Assembly: GCA_020426505.1 (NCBI GenBank)
Contig: JAGQPX010000059.1
Coordinates: 1 to 64,000 of the forward strand
From: Planctomycetaceae bacterium
GTDB taxonomy: Bacteria > Planctomycetota > Planctomycetia > Planctomycetales > Planctomycetaceae
DNA: 64,000 bases
Direction of reading: 5' to 3'
The translations under genes and the position numbers were made by a program. Under the pieces are notes generated by a model. It saw only the letters and a program-made list of their open reading frames with translations. It did no database searches and had not been told where the DNA came from. The stretch's first letter is position 1, and every line of letters begins with the position of its first letter. Below, piece after piece: positions 53,458 to 62,888 of the stretch.

Positions 53458-54309
53458 GTGCCGGAGAATCCTGTCAGTGTGGGTGACGCTCGTTGCGGGC
53501 GAGGACAGCCGTTGCTGTTCATCGCCGGCCCCTGCGTCATCGAATCGGAGGAGTTGGTCTTCCGTATCGCTGATGAATTGAAGCAGTTGGCGGTCGACAA
53601 GAGTTATCAACTCGTCTTCAAAGCCAGCTTCGACAAGGCAAACCGCACCAGTCTCGAAAGCTTTCGTGGACCGGGACTTGAGGCTGGGATTGAGGTCCTC
53701 GCGAAAGTGAAGGAGCGGACAGGATTACCCGTAACGACGGACATTCACACTCCCGAACAAGCCGAGCCTGCGGCAGCGGTGTGCGACATTCTGCAGATCC
53801 CTGCCTTTCTCGCACGTCAGACGGATCTGATCGTCGCCTCCGCCGAAGCCGCGTCCAAATACGACCGAGTGCTGAACATCAAGAAGCCCCAATTCATCGC
53901 CCCCGAGGACATCGTGCATGCGGTCCGCAAAGGGGAAGGCTCCGGCTGCTCGAACATCCTGTTGACGGAGCGAGGCACGACGTTTGGCTACGGCCGTCTG
54001 GTGAACGACATGCAGGCGATTCCCATCATGCAGTCACTCGGTTGCCCTGTGGTATTCGACGCAACACACAGCGTTCAGCGGCCCGGTGGCAGCCGTACGG
54101 GTGGAGCCCGAGAGATGGTCCGACCCTTGGCGAGAGCCGCCGTCGCCTGCGGGTGTGACGGAGTCTTTCTTGAAACACACCCGAATCCTGATCAGGCTCT
54201 CAGCGATGGCCCCAACATGTTGCCGCTGAACGACGTAGAATCATTATTGGCTGAGTTGACGCGTTTTCGTGACTTGGCGAACGCCGCTCCTCTGGCCCTG
54301 CAAGGGTGA
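53458..54309 (+). CDS. kdsA: KDO-8-phosphate synthase, metal-dependent type
   Basis: KdsA condenses phosphoenolpyruvate with arabinose 5-phosphate to make KDO for lipopolysaccharide. The 283-residue protein has [69 protein letters not shown] and [20 protein letters not shown]. The Cys in AGPC, with the His, Glu and Asp of the last two motifs, marks the metal-dependent class. GTG at 53458 is chosen (a GGATGG precedes it); a TTG at 53443 is possible. It supports a Gram-negative outer membrane with LPS, as does the Wzm/Wzt exporter. Confidence 0.96.
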   Translation: MPENPVSVGDARCGRGQPLLFIAGPCVIESEELVFRIADELKQLAVDKSYQLVFKASFDKANRTSLESFRGPGLEAGIEVLAKVKERTGLPVTTDIHTPEQAEPAAAVCDILQIPAFLARQTDLIVASAEAASKYDRVLNIKKPQFIAPEDIVHAVRKGEGSGCSNILLTERGTTFGYGRLVNDMQAIPIMQSLGCPVVFDATHSVQRPGGSRTGGAREMVRPLARAAVACGCDGVFLETHPNPDQALSDGPNMLPLNDVESLLAELTRFRDLANAAPLALQG

Positions 54310-54358
54310 CAGGTGGAGGGCGTGAGTTTGTCCTCGACTTTTTGATTGCTGAGAAATC

Positions 54359-56302
54359 ATGATCCGACCAGAACGACCTGCTCGTACCAAGACCACCCGA
54401 CCGATGTTTTGGGGCTGCGCGCTGGTGTCGCTGTCCTTGCTCTTCGCCGGCTGTAACTCTTCATCGACTCCGACGAAGCAGGCGGCGCAGAATGGCGAGA
54501 AGTCCGAGAGCACAACCTCGAGGCCTGAGCAGTGTGAGCGCGACATTGACAATATCCTTGACGCACTTCAGCCGGATCGTTACGGCATCAGCTCGGACCG
54601 AGACACCACGGTCAACATGCTCACCAGATGGTTGACGCAGTGCGGTGCCGCGGAAGATTTCGTTGCATCCGAGGAAGATGCCGAGTTCCGGGCGATGTTA
54701 TTGCCGGCTGACGTCAATGAACAGGCGTTGCTTGAGCAGTTCACAGATGTCGATGCTGGTTATCTGAGGAACAGCCTGTTGATCCGTCAACTTGTTGACT
54801 CGACGTTGACCGACGAGCCGACCGATATCGACCGGGCAGTCACTCTGTTCTACAAGGTCGTGCACAACATCGAGTTGGTTCGTGATGCCCCTGGTGCAAT
54901 CGAATTGGCTCCGTTTCAGGCGATGCTCTACGGGCGTGGCACGCCAATGAATCGTGCGTTGATCTTCGCAATGATGCTTCGTCAGTTGCGAATTGATGTT
55001 GTCATCCTTCAGCCTCGCAGTGAAGAAGACGAAACGGATCGGACCTTGTTGCTGGGGGTAGTTATCCCGGAAGAAGGTGTCTATCTGTTTGATTGTCGAT
55101 TGGGTCTGCCACTTGCATCGCCAGCGGACGACCCGGTATCTCCACTTCCGGCGAAGCCGGCGACGTTTGCAGAGGCGATCGAGAATGATGCAATCTTTCG
55201 TCAGCACGATCTACGCGGGATCAAGTATCCGGTCTCGGCCGAGAGGCTGTCGGACATCAATGTTCTTGCGATAGGCACGAGCAGTACCTGGGCACCTCGC
55301 TTCGGGAAACTTCAATTGGCATTGCCGGTTCCGGTGGAGATCTACGATGGACTGGCGTCAAGCTCTCCGCAGGAACCCGGACTCATCGCGCGATTGGAGA
55401 CCGCTGGTCAGGATGGACTCTGGAAAGCGGAAAACATCGGCGTTTGGGATTACCCGGACCGAACTCTCAGCAGGCTCAAATCCTTGACAAAGGAAGAAAC
55501 GGAAGCTTTGCAACAACTCTACGAGATCATGCAGGGCCCCAAGCACGTCACGATTAACGAGGAGACCGGTCAACCTCAGTTGATGATGCCTGAGCGGAAT
55601 CTGCATCGAGGCAGGATCAGTGATCTTCAGGGCGATGTCGAATCTGCTCTGAGCGTCTACGTGCGATCTCAGCTTTCGATTCCACTTCCTGATACACTGA
55701 ATCAGCACACCTCAGATTGGTCCGCCTATTGGGCGGCGCTTGCTCAGTTTGAGCAGGGAGATTATTCGGTCGCAGCAGAATCGACCGAACGTTACTTGAA
55801 AACCCCCGGGTTCTGGGCCTTGGCCGCAGTCACGTTGCGTGCGAACGCGCTGGCTCACGATGGTCATTATGACGAGGCGGTCAAGATCCTGGAACGTGAG
55901 CCCGTGCGTGCACCTCAGTATCTGGGAAATCAAGCCCGTGTGCGGCGTTGGCGGCGGCTTGCCGCGGGCGAGTCTGCCGTCGATCCACTGTTGACCGCAC
56001 CGCCGGCTGAACCTGAGACACCTCCCGCAGAGCCAGAGCCGACAGCGGACGAACCAAAGCCGACTCAGGACAGCCCCGACGACGAGACGCCGCCTGATGC
56101 AGATGCGCCGAGGGAGACCCCAGCCGACCTTCCTCCATCGGACGAAAAGCCGGATCCAAGATTCGAGGAGGCCTCGACCGACGATACCCCGGCTGCGGCC
56201 GACGCCGAAGGGGGCCCTGATGGTGAATCGAAGGATGCACCGCCTGCGGAGCCGGACACGACCAATGGGCCGTTAGAAGAAGAGGGCAGCGGAAATGAAT
56301 GA
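54359..56302 (+). CDS. Large lipoprotein with transglutaminase-like region and acidic tail
   Basis: A 647-residue lipoprotein: CALVSLSLLFAGCNSSSTPT contains the lipobox FAGC. A helical region at about 60-220 includes VTLFYKVVHNIELV and PFQAMLYGRGTPMNRALIFA, which resembles the catalytic helix start of transglutaminase-like proteins, though no clear Cys-His-Asp triad is visible. TPR-like helices (about 400-530, for example GDYSVAAESTERYLKTPG) follow. The last 110 residues are a Pro/Glu/Asp-rich disordered tail (PPAEPETPPAEPEPTADEP). Probably an outer- or inner-membrane-anchored periplasmic protein; function unknown. Confidence 0.72.
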   Translation: MIRPERPARTKTTRPMFWGCALVSLSLLFAGCNSSSTPTKQAAQNGEKSESTTSRPEQCERDIDNILDALQPDRYGISSDRDTTVNMLTRWLTQCGAAEDFVASEEDAEFRAMLLPADVNEQALLEQFTDVDAGYLRNSLLIRQLVDSTLTDEPTDIDRAVTLFYKVVHNIELVRDAPGAIELAPFQAMLYGRGTPMNRALIFAMMLRQLRIDVVILQPRSEEDETDRTLLLGVVIPEEGVYLFDCRLGLPLASPADDPVSPLPAKPATFAEAIENDAIFRQHDLRGIKYPVSAERLSDINVLAIGTSSTWAPRFGKLQLALPVPVEIYDGLASSSPQEPGLIARLETAGQDGLWKAENIGVWDYPDRTLSRLKSLTKEETEALQQLYEIMQGPKHVTINEETGQPQLMMPERNLHRGRISDLQGDVESALSVYVRSQLSIPLPDTLNQHTSDWSAYWAALAQFEQGDYSVAAESTERYLKTPGFWALAAVTLRANALAHDGHYDEAVKILEREPVRAPQYLGNQARVRRWRRLAAGESAVDPLLTAPPAEPETPPAEPEPTADEPKPTQDSPDDETPPDADAPRETPADLPPSDEKPDPRFEEASTDDTPAAADAEGGPDGESKDAPPAEPDTTNGPLEEEGSGNE

Positions 56303-56347
56303 TCCAGCCTCAGTTGACAAATCGCTGTCTAGAGAGAATGCCCGTTC

Positions 56348-57322
56348 ATGCACTGGCTGAAACGGCATTGGTTTCTTGTTGGTCTGGTGATCTTGATCCC
56401 TCTGGGGATCTCCCTTGGCACGCGCCTCTCGCCGGAGTCGATCCAGCGGATCGAGTTGGGGACCGGACCCCGTGCGACGTCCTACCTCGTTGCGGTCATT
56501 CTCTTCCTGATGTCATTCTCACTCGACAGTCGTCAGTTAGGACGATCGTTGAGGTACCCGGGACCGGTACTCTTCGCCTGTTTGATCAACTACGGCCTCA
56601 CGCCTTTGATCGCCTGGCCCTTGATGAGATTTCAACTTGACCAGGATCTTGCGATCGGACTGATGATCGCAGCAACCGTCCCCTGCACAATGGCGGCAGC
56701 ATCCGTCTGGACCCGCAAAGCGGGGGGCAACGACGCGGTGTCGCTGCTGGTCACGATGCTGACTAACGGCACCTGTTTTCTGTTCACCCCCCTTTGGCTG
56801 AGTCTGATCGTCGGTTCTTCGTTCGAGTTCGACACCTACGCCATGATGCGGCGGCTGATCGTCTCCGCTCTCATCCCGGCGACGCTCGGGCAACTCGCAC
56901 GGTTGAGCCAAAGGTTGCGGCAGTTCGCGACCGACCACAAACCGGGAGTCGGGGCGGTGGCACAAATCTGTGTGCTGATCATCGTGTTCGCAGCGGCATT
57001 CTTGAAAGCGGGACCACAACTCAGCGGAAACGGCGGGCCGGGGATCGGGTTGTTACCGATCCTTCTCGTGTGGGCGAGCTGCATCGCGGTGCATTTGACC
57101 GCTATGTTCATCGCGTGGCACGGGAGTCGGCTCCTCGGCATCACCCGCGACGACCGTGTGGCGATCGCCTTTGCGGGGAGTCAGAAGACGCTGCCGATTG
57201 GTCTGTTGGTCGCCAACCACTTTGGCGGCTTCGCCTTGTTCCCCATGTTGATGTTTCACGCCAGCCAGTTGTTCATCGACACTTGGATCGCCGAACGTAT
57301 TGCTGAAAAGGACGGAGAATAG
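56348..57322 (+). CDS. SBF-like (bile acid:sodium symporter family) transporter
   Basis: A 324-residue membrane protein with about nine to ten helices. The N-terminus HWFLVGLVILIPLGISLG, the crossover motifs IAATVPCTMAAASVWTRKAG and GGNDAVSLLVTML, and VAIAFAGSQKTLPIGLLVAN place it in the SBF-like (PF13593-type) part of the BASS family. These are sodium-coupled transporters of organic anions; the substrate is unknown. It starts 45 bases after the lipoprotein gene, and a palindromic repeat follows its stop. Confidence 0.88.
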   Translation: MHWLKRHWFLVGLVILIPLGISLGTRLSPESIQRIELGTGPRATSYLVAVILFLMSFSLDSRQLGRSLRYPGPVLFACLINYGLTPLIAWPLMRFQLDQDLAIGLMIAATVPCTMAAASVWTRKAGGNDAVSLLVTMLTNGTCFLFTPLWLSLIVGSSFEFDTYAMMRRLIVSALIPATLGQLARLSQRLRQFATDHKPGVGAVAQICVLIIVFAAAFLKAGPQLSGNGGPGIGLLPILLVWASCIAVHLTAMFIAWHGSRLLGITRDDRVAIAFAGSQKTLPIGLLVANHFGGFALFPMLMFHASQLFIDTWIAERIAEKDGE

Positions 57323-57386
57323 TAGCAGTGGCTTCCAGCCGCCATAGGGAATCGTCATCAAGCCCGGCGGCTGGTAGCCACCGCTA
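57323..57386. repeat. Inverted repeat TAGCAGTGGCTNCCAGCCGCC family
   Basis: The arms 57323-57343 and 57366-57386 are inverted copies (19 of 21 positions, consensus TAGCRGTGGCTWCCAGCCGCC) with a 22-base spacer. They lie between convergent genes. The right arm supplies the TAG stop codon of the ATPase gene at 57384-57386 and overlaps its end, so the element appears to have inserted or spread at the gene's very end. It may serve as a bidirectional terminator. Similar GGCTGG-rich palindromes are frequent in planctomycete intergenic regions. Confidence 0.7.
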
Positions 57387-57968
57387 CGAGTATTGGGCGT
57401 CTGCCCACCGATCATACATTTCTCGCAAGCACAGTCGGAGATTTCCGTCGTTCTGATCGAACAGTTGTGTGACCTCACCGATTGGCAGTGACGAATTGCT
57501 TGCGAGGAGCTCGTCGATCAGACAACTTAGCAATTCTGGTGTCGTTTGACATTCCCAGAGCGTCGGCAACCGACCAGCAGCGTGCGTGTTGATGACAAGG
57601 CCGCCGTATCGGTCAGCACGGCGTGTGAACAACCGCCACCTCAACGCGCCCATTTGCTCGGCCCCGTCGACGAACAACAAGTCGCGTTCGCTCGACGTTG
57701 AAAACAGATCCTCAATCAACTTTGTCACGGTCCTGCGATTCTCCCAATTCAGCCGTAGCCAGCGAATCGTGTGCCCCCGTGTTATCAGTTCATATGCCAT
57801 GTCTTCCTGCAAGGTTGTCTTGCCGGAGCCCTCTGGTCCAACGATGGCCGCTCGGAAGTTGAGGGCCTCCAACCGGTGAAGCAGCTTTTCCATGTCGCTA
57901 CCGTCGGGGAAGCGGTACCTCATTTCGAGGACACGATCCGTCCGGAAAGGGTTATCTGCTGCTCGCAT
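57384..57968 (-). CDS. P-loop ATPase of small operon
   Basis: A 194-residue ATPase with Walker A FRAAIVGPEGSGKTTLQEDM and Walker B RDLLFVDGAEQMG. It belongs to the AAA/STAND-like group of single-domain ATPases. No effector or DNA-binding domain is attached. It ends in the palindromic repeat at 57384. It is the last of three genes (with the beta-sandwich and DUF3592 genes) that are closely spaced on one strand; its start is one base after the stop of the preceding gene. Its role is unassigned. Confidence 0.78.
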   Translation of the reverse strand: MRAADNPFRTDRVLEMRYRFPDGSDMEKLLHRLEALNFRAAIVGPEGSGKTTLQEDMAYELITRGHTIRWLRLNWENRRTVTKLIEDLFSTSSERDLLFVDGAEQMGALRWRLFTRRADRYGGLVINTHAAGRLPTLWECQTTPELLSCLIDELLASNSSLPIGEVTQLFDQNDGNLRLCLREMYDRWADAQYS

Positions 57969-57969
57969 A

Positions 57970-58362
57970 TCACAGTGCTGAGGACGCCGTTTCGATGGTC
58001 TTCAGGCGGACTTCGGTGCCCGCTGGAGCCATGACAATCTCTTGCCGGGTCGATTCCTCGGCGGGGAAGGCAATCAGTTCCAGTGCCCATTGGAGTGTGA
58101 TGAGTTTCCCGGAGAAGCTGTATGGCGATGCGGGCAACGTGATGCTGGTTCGACGCGTTTCCCGCGGGGAAGGAAACTCAAAGGGGACCGTCTGAACGAT
58201 CTCCAGGTCCGTCGTCCCTTTGCCGGACGTACTCCAGACAAGGCGGAGTTCGATCGACTCAGGAGCCTGCTCCAATTCCCACGACAGAGTCAAGTCGATC
58301 TCGTCACCCGGTTCAAAGGACGTCTGGCCACCGGCGATATCAATCTGCAATATGTTCATCAT
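57970..58362 (-). CDS. Hypothetical arrestin/immunoglobulin-like beta-sandwich protein
   Basis: A 130-residue protein without signal or membrane segment. Its strands, MNILQIDIAGGQTSFEPGDE, IDLTLSWELEQAPESIELRL, TSITLPASPYSFSGKLITLQ and WALELIAFPAEESTRQEIVM, read as a single beta sandwich like the arrestin-like or sporulation-control (Spo0M-type) fold. The DUF3592 protein's C-terminal part has similar wording (ITLTL.., TWALE.. near its end), so the pair may interact. Overlaps the DUF3592 gene by four bases (ATGA type) and precedes the ATPase gene. Confidence 0.6.
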   Translation of the reverse strand: MMNILQIDIAGGQTSFEPGDEIDLTLSWELEQAPESIELRLVWSTSGKGTTDLEIVQTVPFEFPSPRETRRTSITLPASPYSFSGKLITLQWALELIAFPAEESTRQEIVMAPAGTEVRLKTIETASSAL

Positions 58363-59591
58363 CCCTCCTTTTCGTGGGGAGTGACCACAATGGGAAACGT
58401 GGCACTCACATCTGGCCTTAAGGGAATGTCTCCCGCCATCTCCAGAGTCCAGACGATCTCATTGTTGTTGGCCGTAAATGTGTGCATTGAGTCGGCGGGT
58501 ACTTCTATATCCGCCTCGCCACTGGCGATGTCATAGGACTGATCGCTTTCAAATAGCACCTGTTCGTGAAACTTCTCTTTGTCGGTATGGGTGTTAGTGC
58601 CGCGGCGATACGTCGCCTTCTCGCTGCCGACGAGCGTCAGTTTCAAATGACGGATCGAGTGCGAGCTACCTCGGAACTGCCATGTCATATGTACGACTTC
58701 GCCAAGCGGGATTTGTCCCCGGTTGAGAGTCAATATCGGACGGGGATTGAAAAGCGCGAAAAACGCATACACCGCCCAGATGATCAGGCCCAGACCGACC
58801 AGCACAAACGGGATGGAGAACACGGTCAGGAACCATTCAGGGTCTCCATTTTGAAACCCTTCGACGACCTGACGAATCAGAAAGGAAATCAACCCATTCC
58901 AGATCAGGGCAATGATGATCGAACCCATGAATCGACCGAGGGGAGACGATTCCGATTGAAGTGTGATCGAACCGTCCGGATTCTCGTTGAACTGCGTTGA
59001 TCCGACCTCGTTTCCGTCAGAGGAGCCCCCGCCTGTTGAGAGCGCAGTTCGTTGCTTCTTCCGCTCCGACCAGCGAACTGCCCAGGGAATACCGAAGCCG
59101 ACAACGAGGAACGGCACACAGAACAACCCCCATAACATATCCCACGTCAGGCCGCGTTCGATCACCGCCTCGCTCGGATTGAGTGGGTCGACATAACACA
59201 CAGTCTTCATGCCGACGGGGTGGGCATCGACAACCGCCTTCTTGCCGTCGTACCCGCTGGAACTGCCGATCATGAAATGGTAGCGATCGCCGCCGTAAGG
59301 CTGTCCTCGGAAGGCATAGTCGTACGTGATCTCGATGCTGAATGTGTCGCCATCGTCTCCATCGTGCCTCTCAACACGACTGCTGGTGATCGTACAAGGT
59401 GTCTCCACCCAGGTCCGGGCTCTGTACACATTCAGCAACGGCCCAAGTGTCATGAAGTAGAACATGGCCGCCCCCGCCAGGGCGAACATTCCACAGAAGA
59501 CATACAGGCCCCACATACCACAGCCGCTCAGCCGATTGTGATCGACCGACAGCGCCTTCTTGCGATCAGCCTTTTCGTCGCCGCGACTCAT
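58359..59591 (-). CDS. DUF3592 membrane protein
   Basis: A 410-residue protein. One helix (GLYVFCGMFALAGAAMFYFM) precedes the DUF3592 region (CTITSSRVERHDGDDGDTFS, YDYAFRGQPYGGDRYHF, VCYVDPLNPSEAVIERG), followed by a second helix (LWGLFCVPFLVVGFGIPWAV). Two more helices (about 220-280) and a soluble C-terminal beta domain (LTLNRGQIPLGEVVHMTWQF, IDVPADSMHTF-like end) follow. DUF3592 is common in planctomycetes; its function is unknown. It is the first gene of the three-gene operon (the next overlaps it by four bases). Confidence 0.85.
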   Translation of the reverse strand: MSRGDEKADRKKALSVDHNRLSGCGMWGLYVFCGMFALAGAAMFYFMTLGPLLNVYRARTWVETPCTITSSRVERHDGDDGDTFSIEITYDYAFRGQPYGGDRYHFMIGSSSGYDGKKAVVDAHPVGMKTVCYVDPLNPSEAVIERGLTWDMLWGLFCVPFLVVGFGIPWAVRWSERKKQRTALSTGGGSSDGNEVGSTQFNENPDGSITLQSESSPLGRFMGSIIIALIWNGLISFLIRQVVEGFQNGDPEWFLTVFSIPFVLVGLGLIIWAVYAFFALFNPRPILTLNRGQIPLGEVVHMTWQFRGSSHSIRHLKLTLVGSEKATYRRGTNTHTDKEKFHEQVLFESDQSYDIASGEADIEVPADSMHTFTANNNEIVWTLEMAGDIPLRPDVSATFPIVVTPHEKEG

Positions 59592-59670
59592 TCAGGCAGG
59601 TCCTTGAGACGATGCTCACAGAGTGATTGAGCTTCTTAAGGAAGTCATACGCCTTCAGCGGCCCACAGGA

Positions 59671-60072
59671 TCACTGGTGGCTGAAGATCCAGCAGGAATC
59701 GTGCGCCTCAAACCCAATGTGCGGATAATAGGCCCTCGCAGCGGGAGCCGCGAGGAGAATCAAAGTCGTCTCGACTCCAGCTGCCTCGTGTGTCCGCCGC
59801 ACCAATTCCCTGCCGATCCCTTGTTTCTGAAACTCAACATCGACTGCCAGGTCCGACAGATAGGTGCAATAGTGAAAATCCGTGAGTGCCCGTGACACAC
59901 CGATCAGTACACCGTCGATGCGAGCCGTGAGTATCAAATCCGCCTGACGTAGCATACCCGAGATGCGGTCAACGTCGTCGACCGGTCGACGTTCAGCGAG
60001 CGTCGATCGCCGCAGCACATCGATGAACTCGTCAACAGGCAGGTCACATTCGAAGTCGTAATGTGGAGTCAT
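59671..60072 (-). CDS. GNAT-family N-acetyltransferase
   Basis: A 133-residue acetyltransferase with the acetyl-CoA binding loop [15 protein letters not shown] (Q/R-x-x-G-x-G/A), preceded by [10 protein letters not shown] and followed by [20 protein letters not shown], where the Tyr of YYPHIGF is the usual general acid. The compact length is normal for GNAT proteins. The substrate is unknown. It overlaps the miaB stop codon by four bases, so the two are co-transcribed, miaB first. Confidence 0.9.
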   Translation of the reverse strand: MTPHYDFECDLPVDEFIDVLRRSTLAERRPVDDVDRISGMLRQADLILTARIDGVLIGVSRALTDFHYCTYLSDLAVDVEFQKQGIGRELVRRTHEAAGVETTLILLAAPAARAYYPHIGFEAHDSCWIFSHQ

Positions 60073-61607
60073 GACAGAATCGGCAACAACTCATGTGAAC
60101 CATGTTGCACTTCGCGGGTGACGATGTGGCCGACGAGGGTGGTTTGCGTGCAGTCGTGGATGGTGATGTCGGCGAGGGTGCCAGCAAGGCGCGGGTTGCC
60201 GTCGAACACCACAATACGGTCACACTTCGTGCGACCAACGAGTTGCGTCGTCGGTTGTTGGCGTTCTGATCCCAAGCCGACATCTCTGATATCGGACGAT
60301 TCGCTCTGAGATGATGAGTTACCAGACAGTTGCACGACGACGGAGCCGTCGGGTTGGGAGGCGCCGTCGTGCCAGCCGGGGAGGGACTGGGTGACGTCCG
60401 GTTGATGTCCCTTCTCAGCCCATTTGCTGGGGCCTTCGACGAGCACCTCGACATTGCGTCCGATGAAGGCCTCGTTGTCCTCTTCGCTGATCGCGTTCTG
60501 CAGGTCGAGCAACTCGTTGTTACGGCGTTTCTTGATCTCGTCCGGGATGTCGTCCTCATAGAGGTCGAATGCCTTGGTACCACGGCGTGGAGAGTACTTG
60601 AAGATGAAGCTGTTCTTGAACCGGTACTCACGGACAGCGTCCATGCTCTTCTGAAACGACGCTTCGCTCTCACCGCAGAAGCCGACGATGAAGTCGCTCG
60701 ACACGGCACAGTCGGGGACAATCGTGCGAATGCGGTCCATCATCTCAGCGTAGTCGGAGGTGGTGTATCCTCGCTTCATCCTGGCGAGCACGTCATCACA
60801 ACCGGCTTGTAGGGGCACGTGCAGATAGTGAGCGATCTTGGGCAGATCACGGACGGCTTCCAGTAAATCGGTCGTCATGTCCTTCGGATAATTCGTGACG
60901 AACTTGATCCGCTGGATGCCCGGTGTGTCATGAATGAGTACGAGCAGATCACTCATCCGCCACTGCTTGCCGTTGATGGTGTGCTTGTACGAGTTCACGG
61001 TTTGCCCGAGGAGTGTGACTTCCTTCACTCCCTGCTCGGCGAGCGAGGCGACCTCACGGGCGATGTCTTGTGGCGGACGGGACTGTTCCGGGCCGCGTGT
61101 GTTTGGGACGACGCAGAAGGTGCAGAACTTGTCGCAACCTTCCTGCACGGTGAGGAAGGCGGATGGGCCGGAGCGGCGCCGCTGGGGCAGGGCCCCGAAC
61201 TTGGTTTCGGCCGGCATGTCGGTATCGGTCACCCGCTTGCCTTGCCCGGCCTCCGCCAGCATCTCGGGCAGGCGGTGATAGGCCTGCGGGCCGACGACCA
61301 TGCGCACGGCCGGGGCGCGGGCCATGATCTCCTCGCCCTCGGCCTGCGCCACGCAGCCTGCAACCGCGATCAGCGGGGAGGAACCGTCTTCACGCCTGAG
61401 CCGGCCGATGTCGGAATAGACCTTCTCGGCCGCTTTCTCGCGGATATGGCAGGTGTTGAGCACGACGAGGTCGGCTTCCTCGCCTTCGGGCGCGGGCGCG
61501 ATGCCCTGCTCGGCCAGCACCTCGGCCATGCGATCGCCGTCATAGACGTTCATCTGGCAGCCGAAGCTCTTGACCCGGTAGGTCTTCGGGGACGGGGTGG
61601 GGCGCAT
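60069..61607 (-). CDS. miaB: tRNA-2-methylthio-N6-dimethylallyladenosine synthase, chimeric
   Basis: MiaB methylthiolates A37 of tRNAs using two iron-sulphur clusters. All parts are present in 512 residues: UPF0004 cysteines (Cys17, Cys53, Cys85), radical-SAM Cx3Cx2C at Cys158/162/165 (GCDKFCTFC), and a TRAM end. Residues 1 to about 165 ([40 protein letters not shown]) are alphaproteobacterial in style and coded by G+C-rich DNA. From about residue 166 ([19 protein letters not shown]-like [18 protein letters not shown]) it is planctomycete-like, with different base use. Near the C-terminus a polar insert of about 50 residues (after GPSKWAEK) precedes [10 protein letters not shown]. The gene as read is probably an assembly artefact. 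Confidence 0.9.
   Translation of the reverse strand: MRPTPSPKTYRVKSFGCQMNVYDGDRMAEVLAEQGIAPAPEGEEADLVVLNTCHIREKAAEKVYSDIGRLRREDGSSPLIAVAGCVAQAEGEEIMARAPAVRMVVGPQAYHRLPEMLAEAGQGKRVTDTDMPAETKFGALPQRRRSGPSAFLTVQEGCDKFCTFCVVPNTRGPEQSRPPQDIAREVASLAEQGVKEVTLLGQTVNSYKHTINGKQWRMSDLLVLIHDTPGIQRIKFVTNYPKDMTTDLLEAVRDLPKIAHYLHVPLQAGCDDVLARMKRGYTTSDYAEMMDRIRTIVPDCAVSSDFIVGFCGESEASFQKSMDAVREYRFKNSFIFKYSPRRGTKAFDLYEDDIPDEIKKRRNNELLDLQNAISEEDNEAFIGRNVEVLVEGPSKWAEKGHQPDVTQSLPGWHDGASQPDGSVVVQLSGNSSSQSESSDIRDVGLGSERQQPTTQLVGRTKCDRIVVFDGNPRLAGTLADITIHDCTQTTLVGHIVTREVQHGSHELLPILS
61095..61150. other. Probable assembly junction within miaB
   Basis: In this short interval, coding for the highly conserved [20 protein letters not shown] stretch, the composition and the protein affinity change. 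Leftward (lower coordinates) is planctomycete-like; rightward is G+C-rich and alphaproteobacterial-like. Such conserved motifs are typical crossover points for contig chimeras, since the DNA is nearly the same in unrelated bacteria. The exact base cannot be fixed by eye. Confidence 0.75.
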
Positions 61608-61723
61608 GGGCGGGCCGATAGCGGAATTAGCGGCGGATGGACAGTGGTTGACGATGAGGCCGGCGCGCTACGCGGCTTGTCGTCATCCACGGCGATCACA
61701 TGGCCGGGGCGCTGCCGAGCGCG

Positions 61724-62767
61724 CTAGAGCCCGAGCTGGGCTGCCAGCGCCGCATGATCGGGCTCCGGCCAGCCCCAGAGGCGGGAGGTGCTGACCGAGA
61801 GGCAGCCGGTCTTGAACGCCGTGAAATCGAGATACCAGTCGAGATCTTCGACCGATATGCCGGTGATCTCCTGCCACAGCGCTATCGTTTCCTCTCGAGT
61901 TCCCATGCCGTCGAGGTGCGGCTTGTCTGCGGTTTTCTCATGCGCAAACGCCGACATCTGCAGCCACCAGGCGAGATCGTGCAACGCTCCGCCCAGCGAG
62001 GCCTGCTCCCAGTCCATGACTGCGATGACGTCGAAATTGTCGTCGAACATCATGTTGCCGAGCCGCGCGTCGCCCCAGACGAGGCCTTCCGGCTGGTTCT
62101 TCGGCCAGCGTGCCCGAAGCGCATCGCGGGCCGCATCGAGAACGGGCCATCGCTTCTCCCGGCTTACCCATTCCACGAAACGGTCGTATTTGTCCCATTC
62201 CTGTTCGAGCCCCGAGCGCGCGCCTTCGGGGCCGGCGAGGAACTGTACCCGATCGAGCGGTGTCCGCTGGATCAGCGCAAGATTGCGCACGCCGTTCTCC
62301 CAGAATTTGCGCCGTTGCGCCGGTGTCGCATCGGCAACCCAGCCGGTTTCGCGATAGGGTGGGAAGGTCACGGCAACAAGACCGGTCAGCTTCTTCATGA
62401 CGAAGAACGGTGCGCCGACAAGGCTCGGATCCTCCTCATAACCGATGGTCTCGGCAACCGGCACGATGGCGAGCTCATGCAAGACGCGCATCACGCGGTA
62501 CTGCTCCTCGAACAGGTCGTCCGGATAGACCTGGTTGGCGTCCGGCTTGACGCGGATGACATAGCCCTGGCTGCAGTCTCGCCCGCCTTCGCTCCACGTC
62601 GCGTCGAACAGGATCGTCTCGTGCGATCGCCCCGCCCCGCGCGGGTAATCTGGGTTCGATATTGCGAGATTCCTCGCTCCCGGCAGCTTGCTTTCCAGCC
62701 AGGGGACCAGCTGGTCCCCCAACTCGGCAAGGTCTCGGGTGCGGGGGGCGACGATCTGGTCGGACAT
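61724..62767 (-). CDS. Aminoglycoside-phosphotransferase-like (APH/ChoK family) protein
   Basis: About 347 residues, N-terminus MSDQIVAPRTRDLAELGDQL. The kinase-like fold shows GRSHETILFDATW (nucleotide loop region), FFVMKKLTG, then LVWGDARLGNMMFDD, the APH Brenner-type motif H/W-G-D-x3-x-N, and VIAVMDWEQASLGG, the metal-binding Asp. This is the phosphotransferase type often annotated near acyl-CoA genes in sphingomonads and relatives; the substrate is unknown. The codon use and G+C are those of the alphaproteobacterial part of the window. The frame is open beyond 62767 to 63223, but the start at 62767 is the family start. Confidence 0.85.
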   Translation of the reverse strand: MSDQIVAPRTRDLAELGDQLVPWLESKLPGARNLAISNPDYPRGAGRSHETILFDATWSEGGRDCSQGYVIRVKPDANQVYPDDLFEEQYRVMRVLHELAIVPVAETIGYEEDPSLVGAPFFVMKKLTGLVAVTFPPYRETGWVADATPAQRRKFWENGVRNLALIQRTPLDRVQFLAGPEGARSGLEQEWDKYDRFVEWVSREKRWPVLDAARDALRARWPKNQPEGLVWGDARLGNMMFDDNFDVIAVMDWEQASLGGALHDLAWWLQMSAFAHEKTADKPHLDGMGTREETIALWQEITGISVEDLDWYLDFTAFKTGCLSVSTSRLWGWPEPDHAALAAQLGL

Positions 62768-62888
62768 GACCTTCCTCTCCAAAATGACTGTACGAGGACA
62801 AGAACAGCACTTTGAACAGAGTTTGCCAATCCGGGCCGTGCCGTGAAGACGGTTCCTAAATCTCGACAAACCGGCTAACCGCGCGGCC

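Noticed and set aside
60930-61727. A plus-strand frame crossing the miaB junction
   Set aside because: Antisense to miaB on both sides; its continuity across the join only reflects that the join keeps the reading phase.
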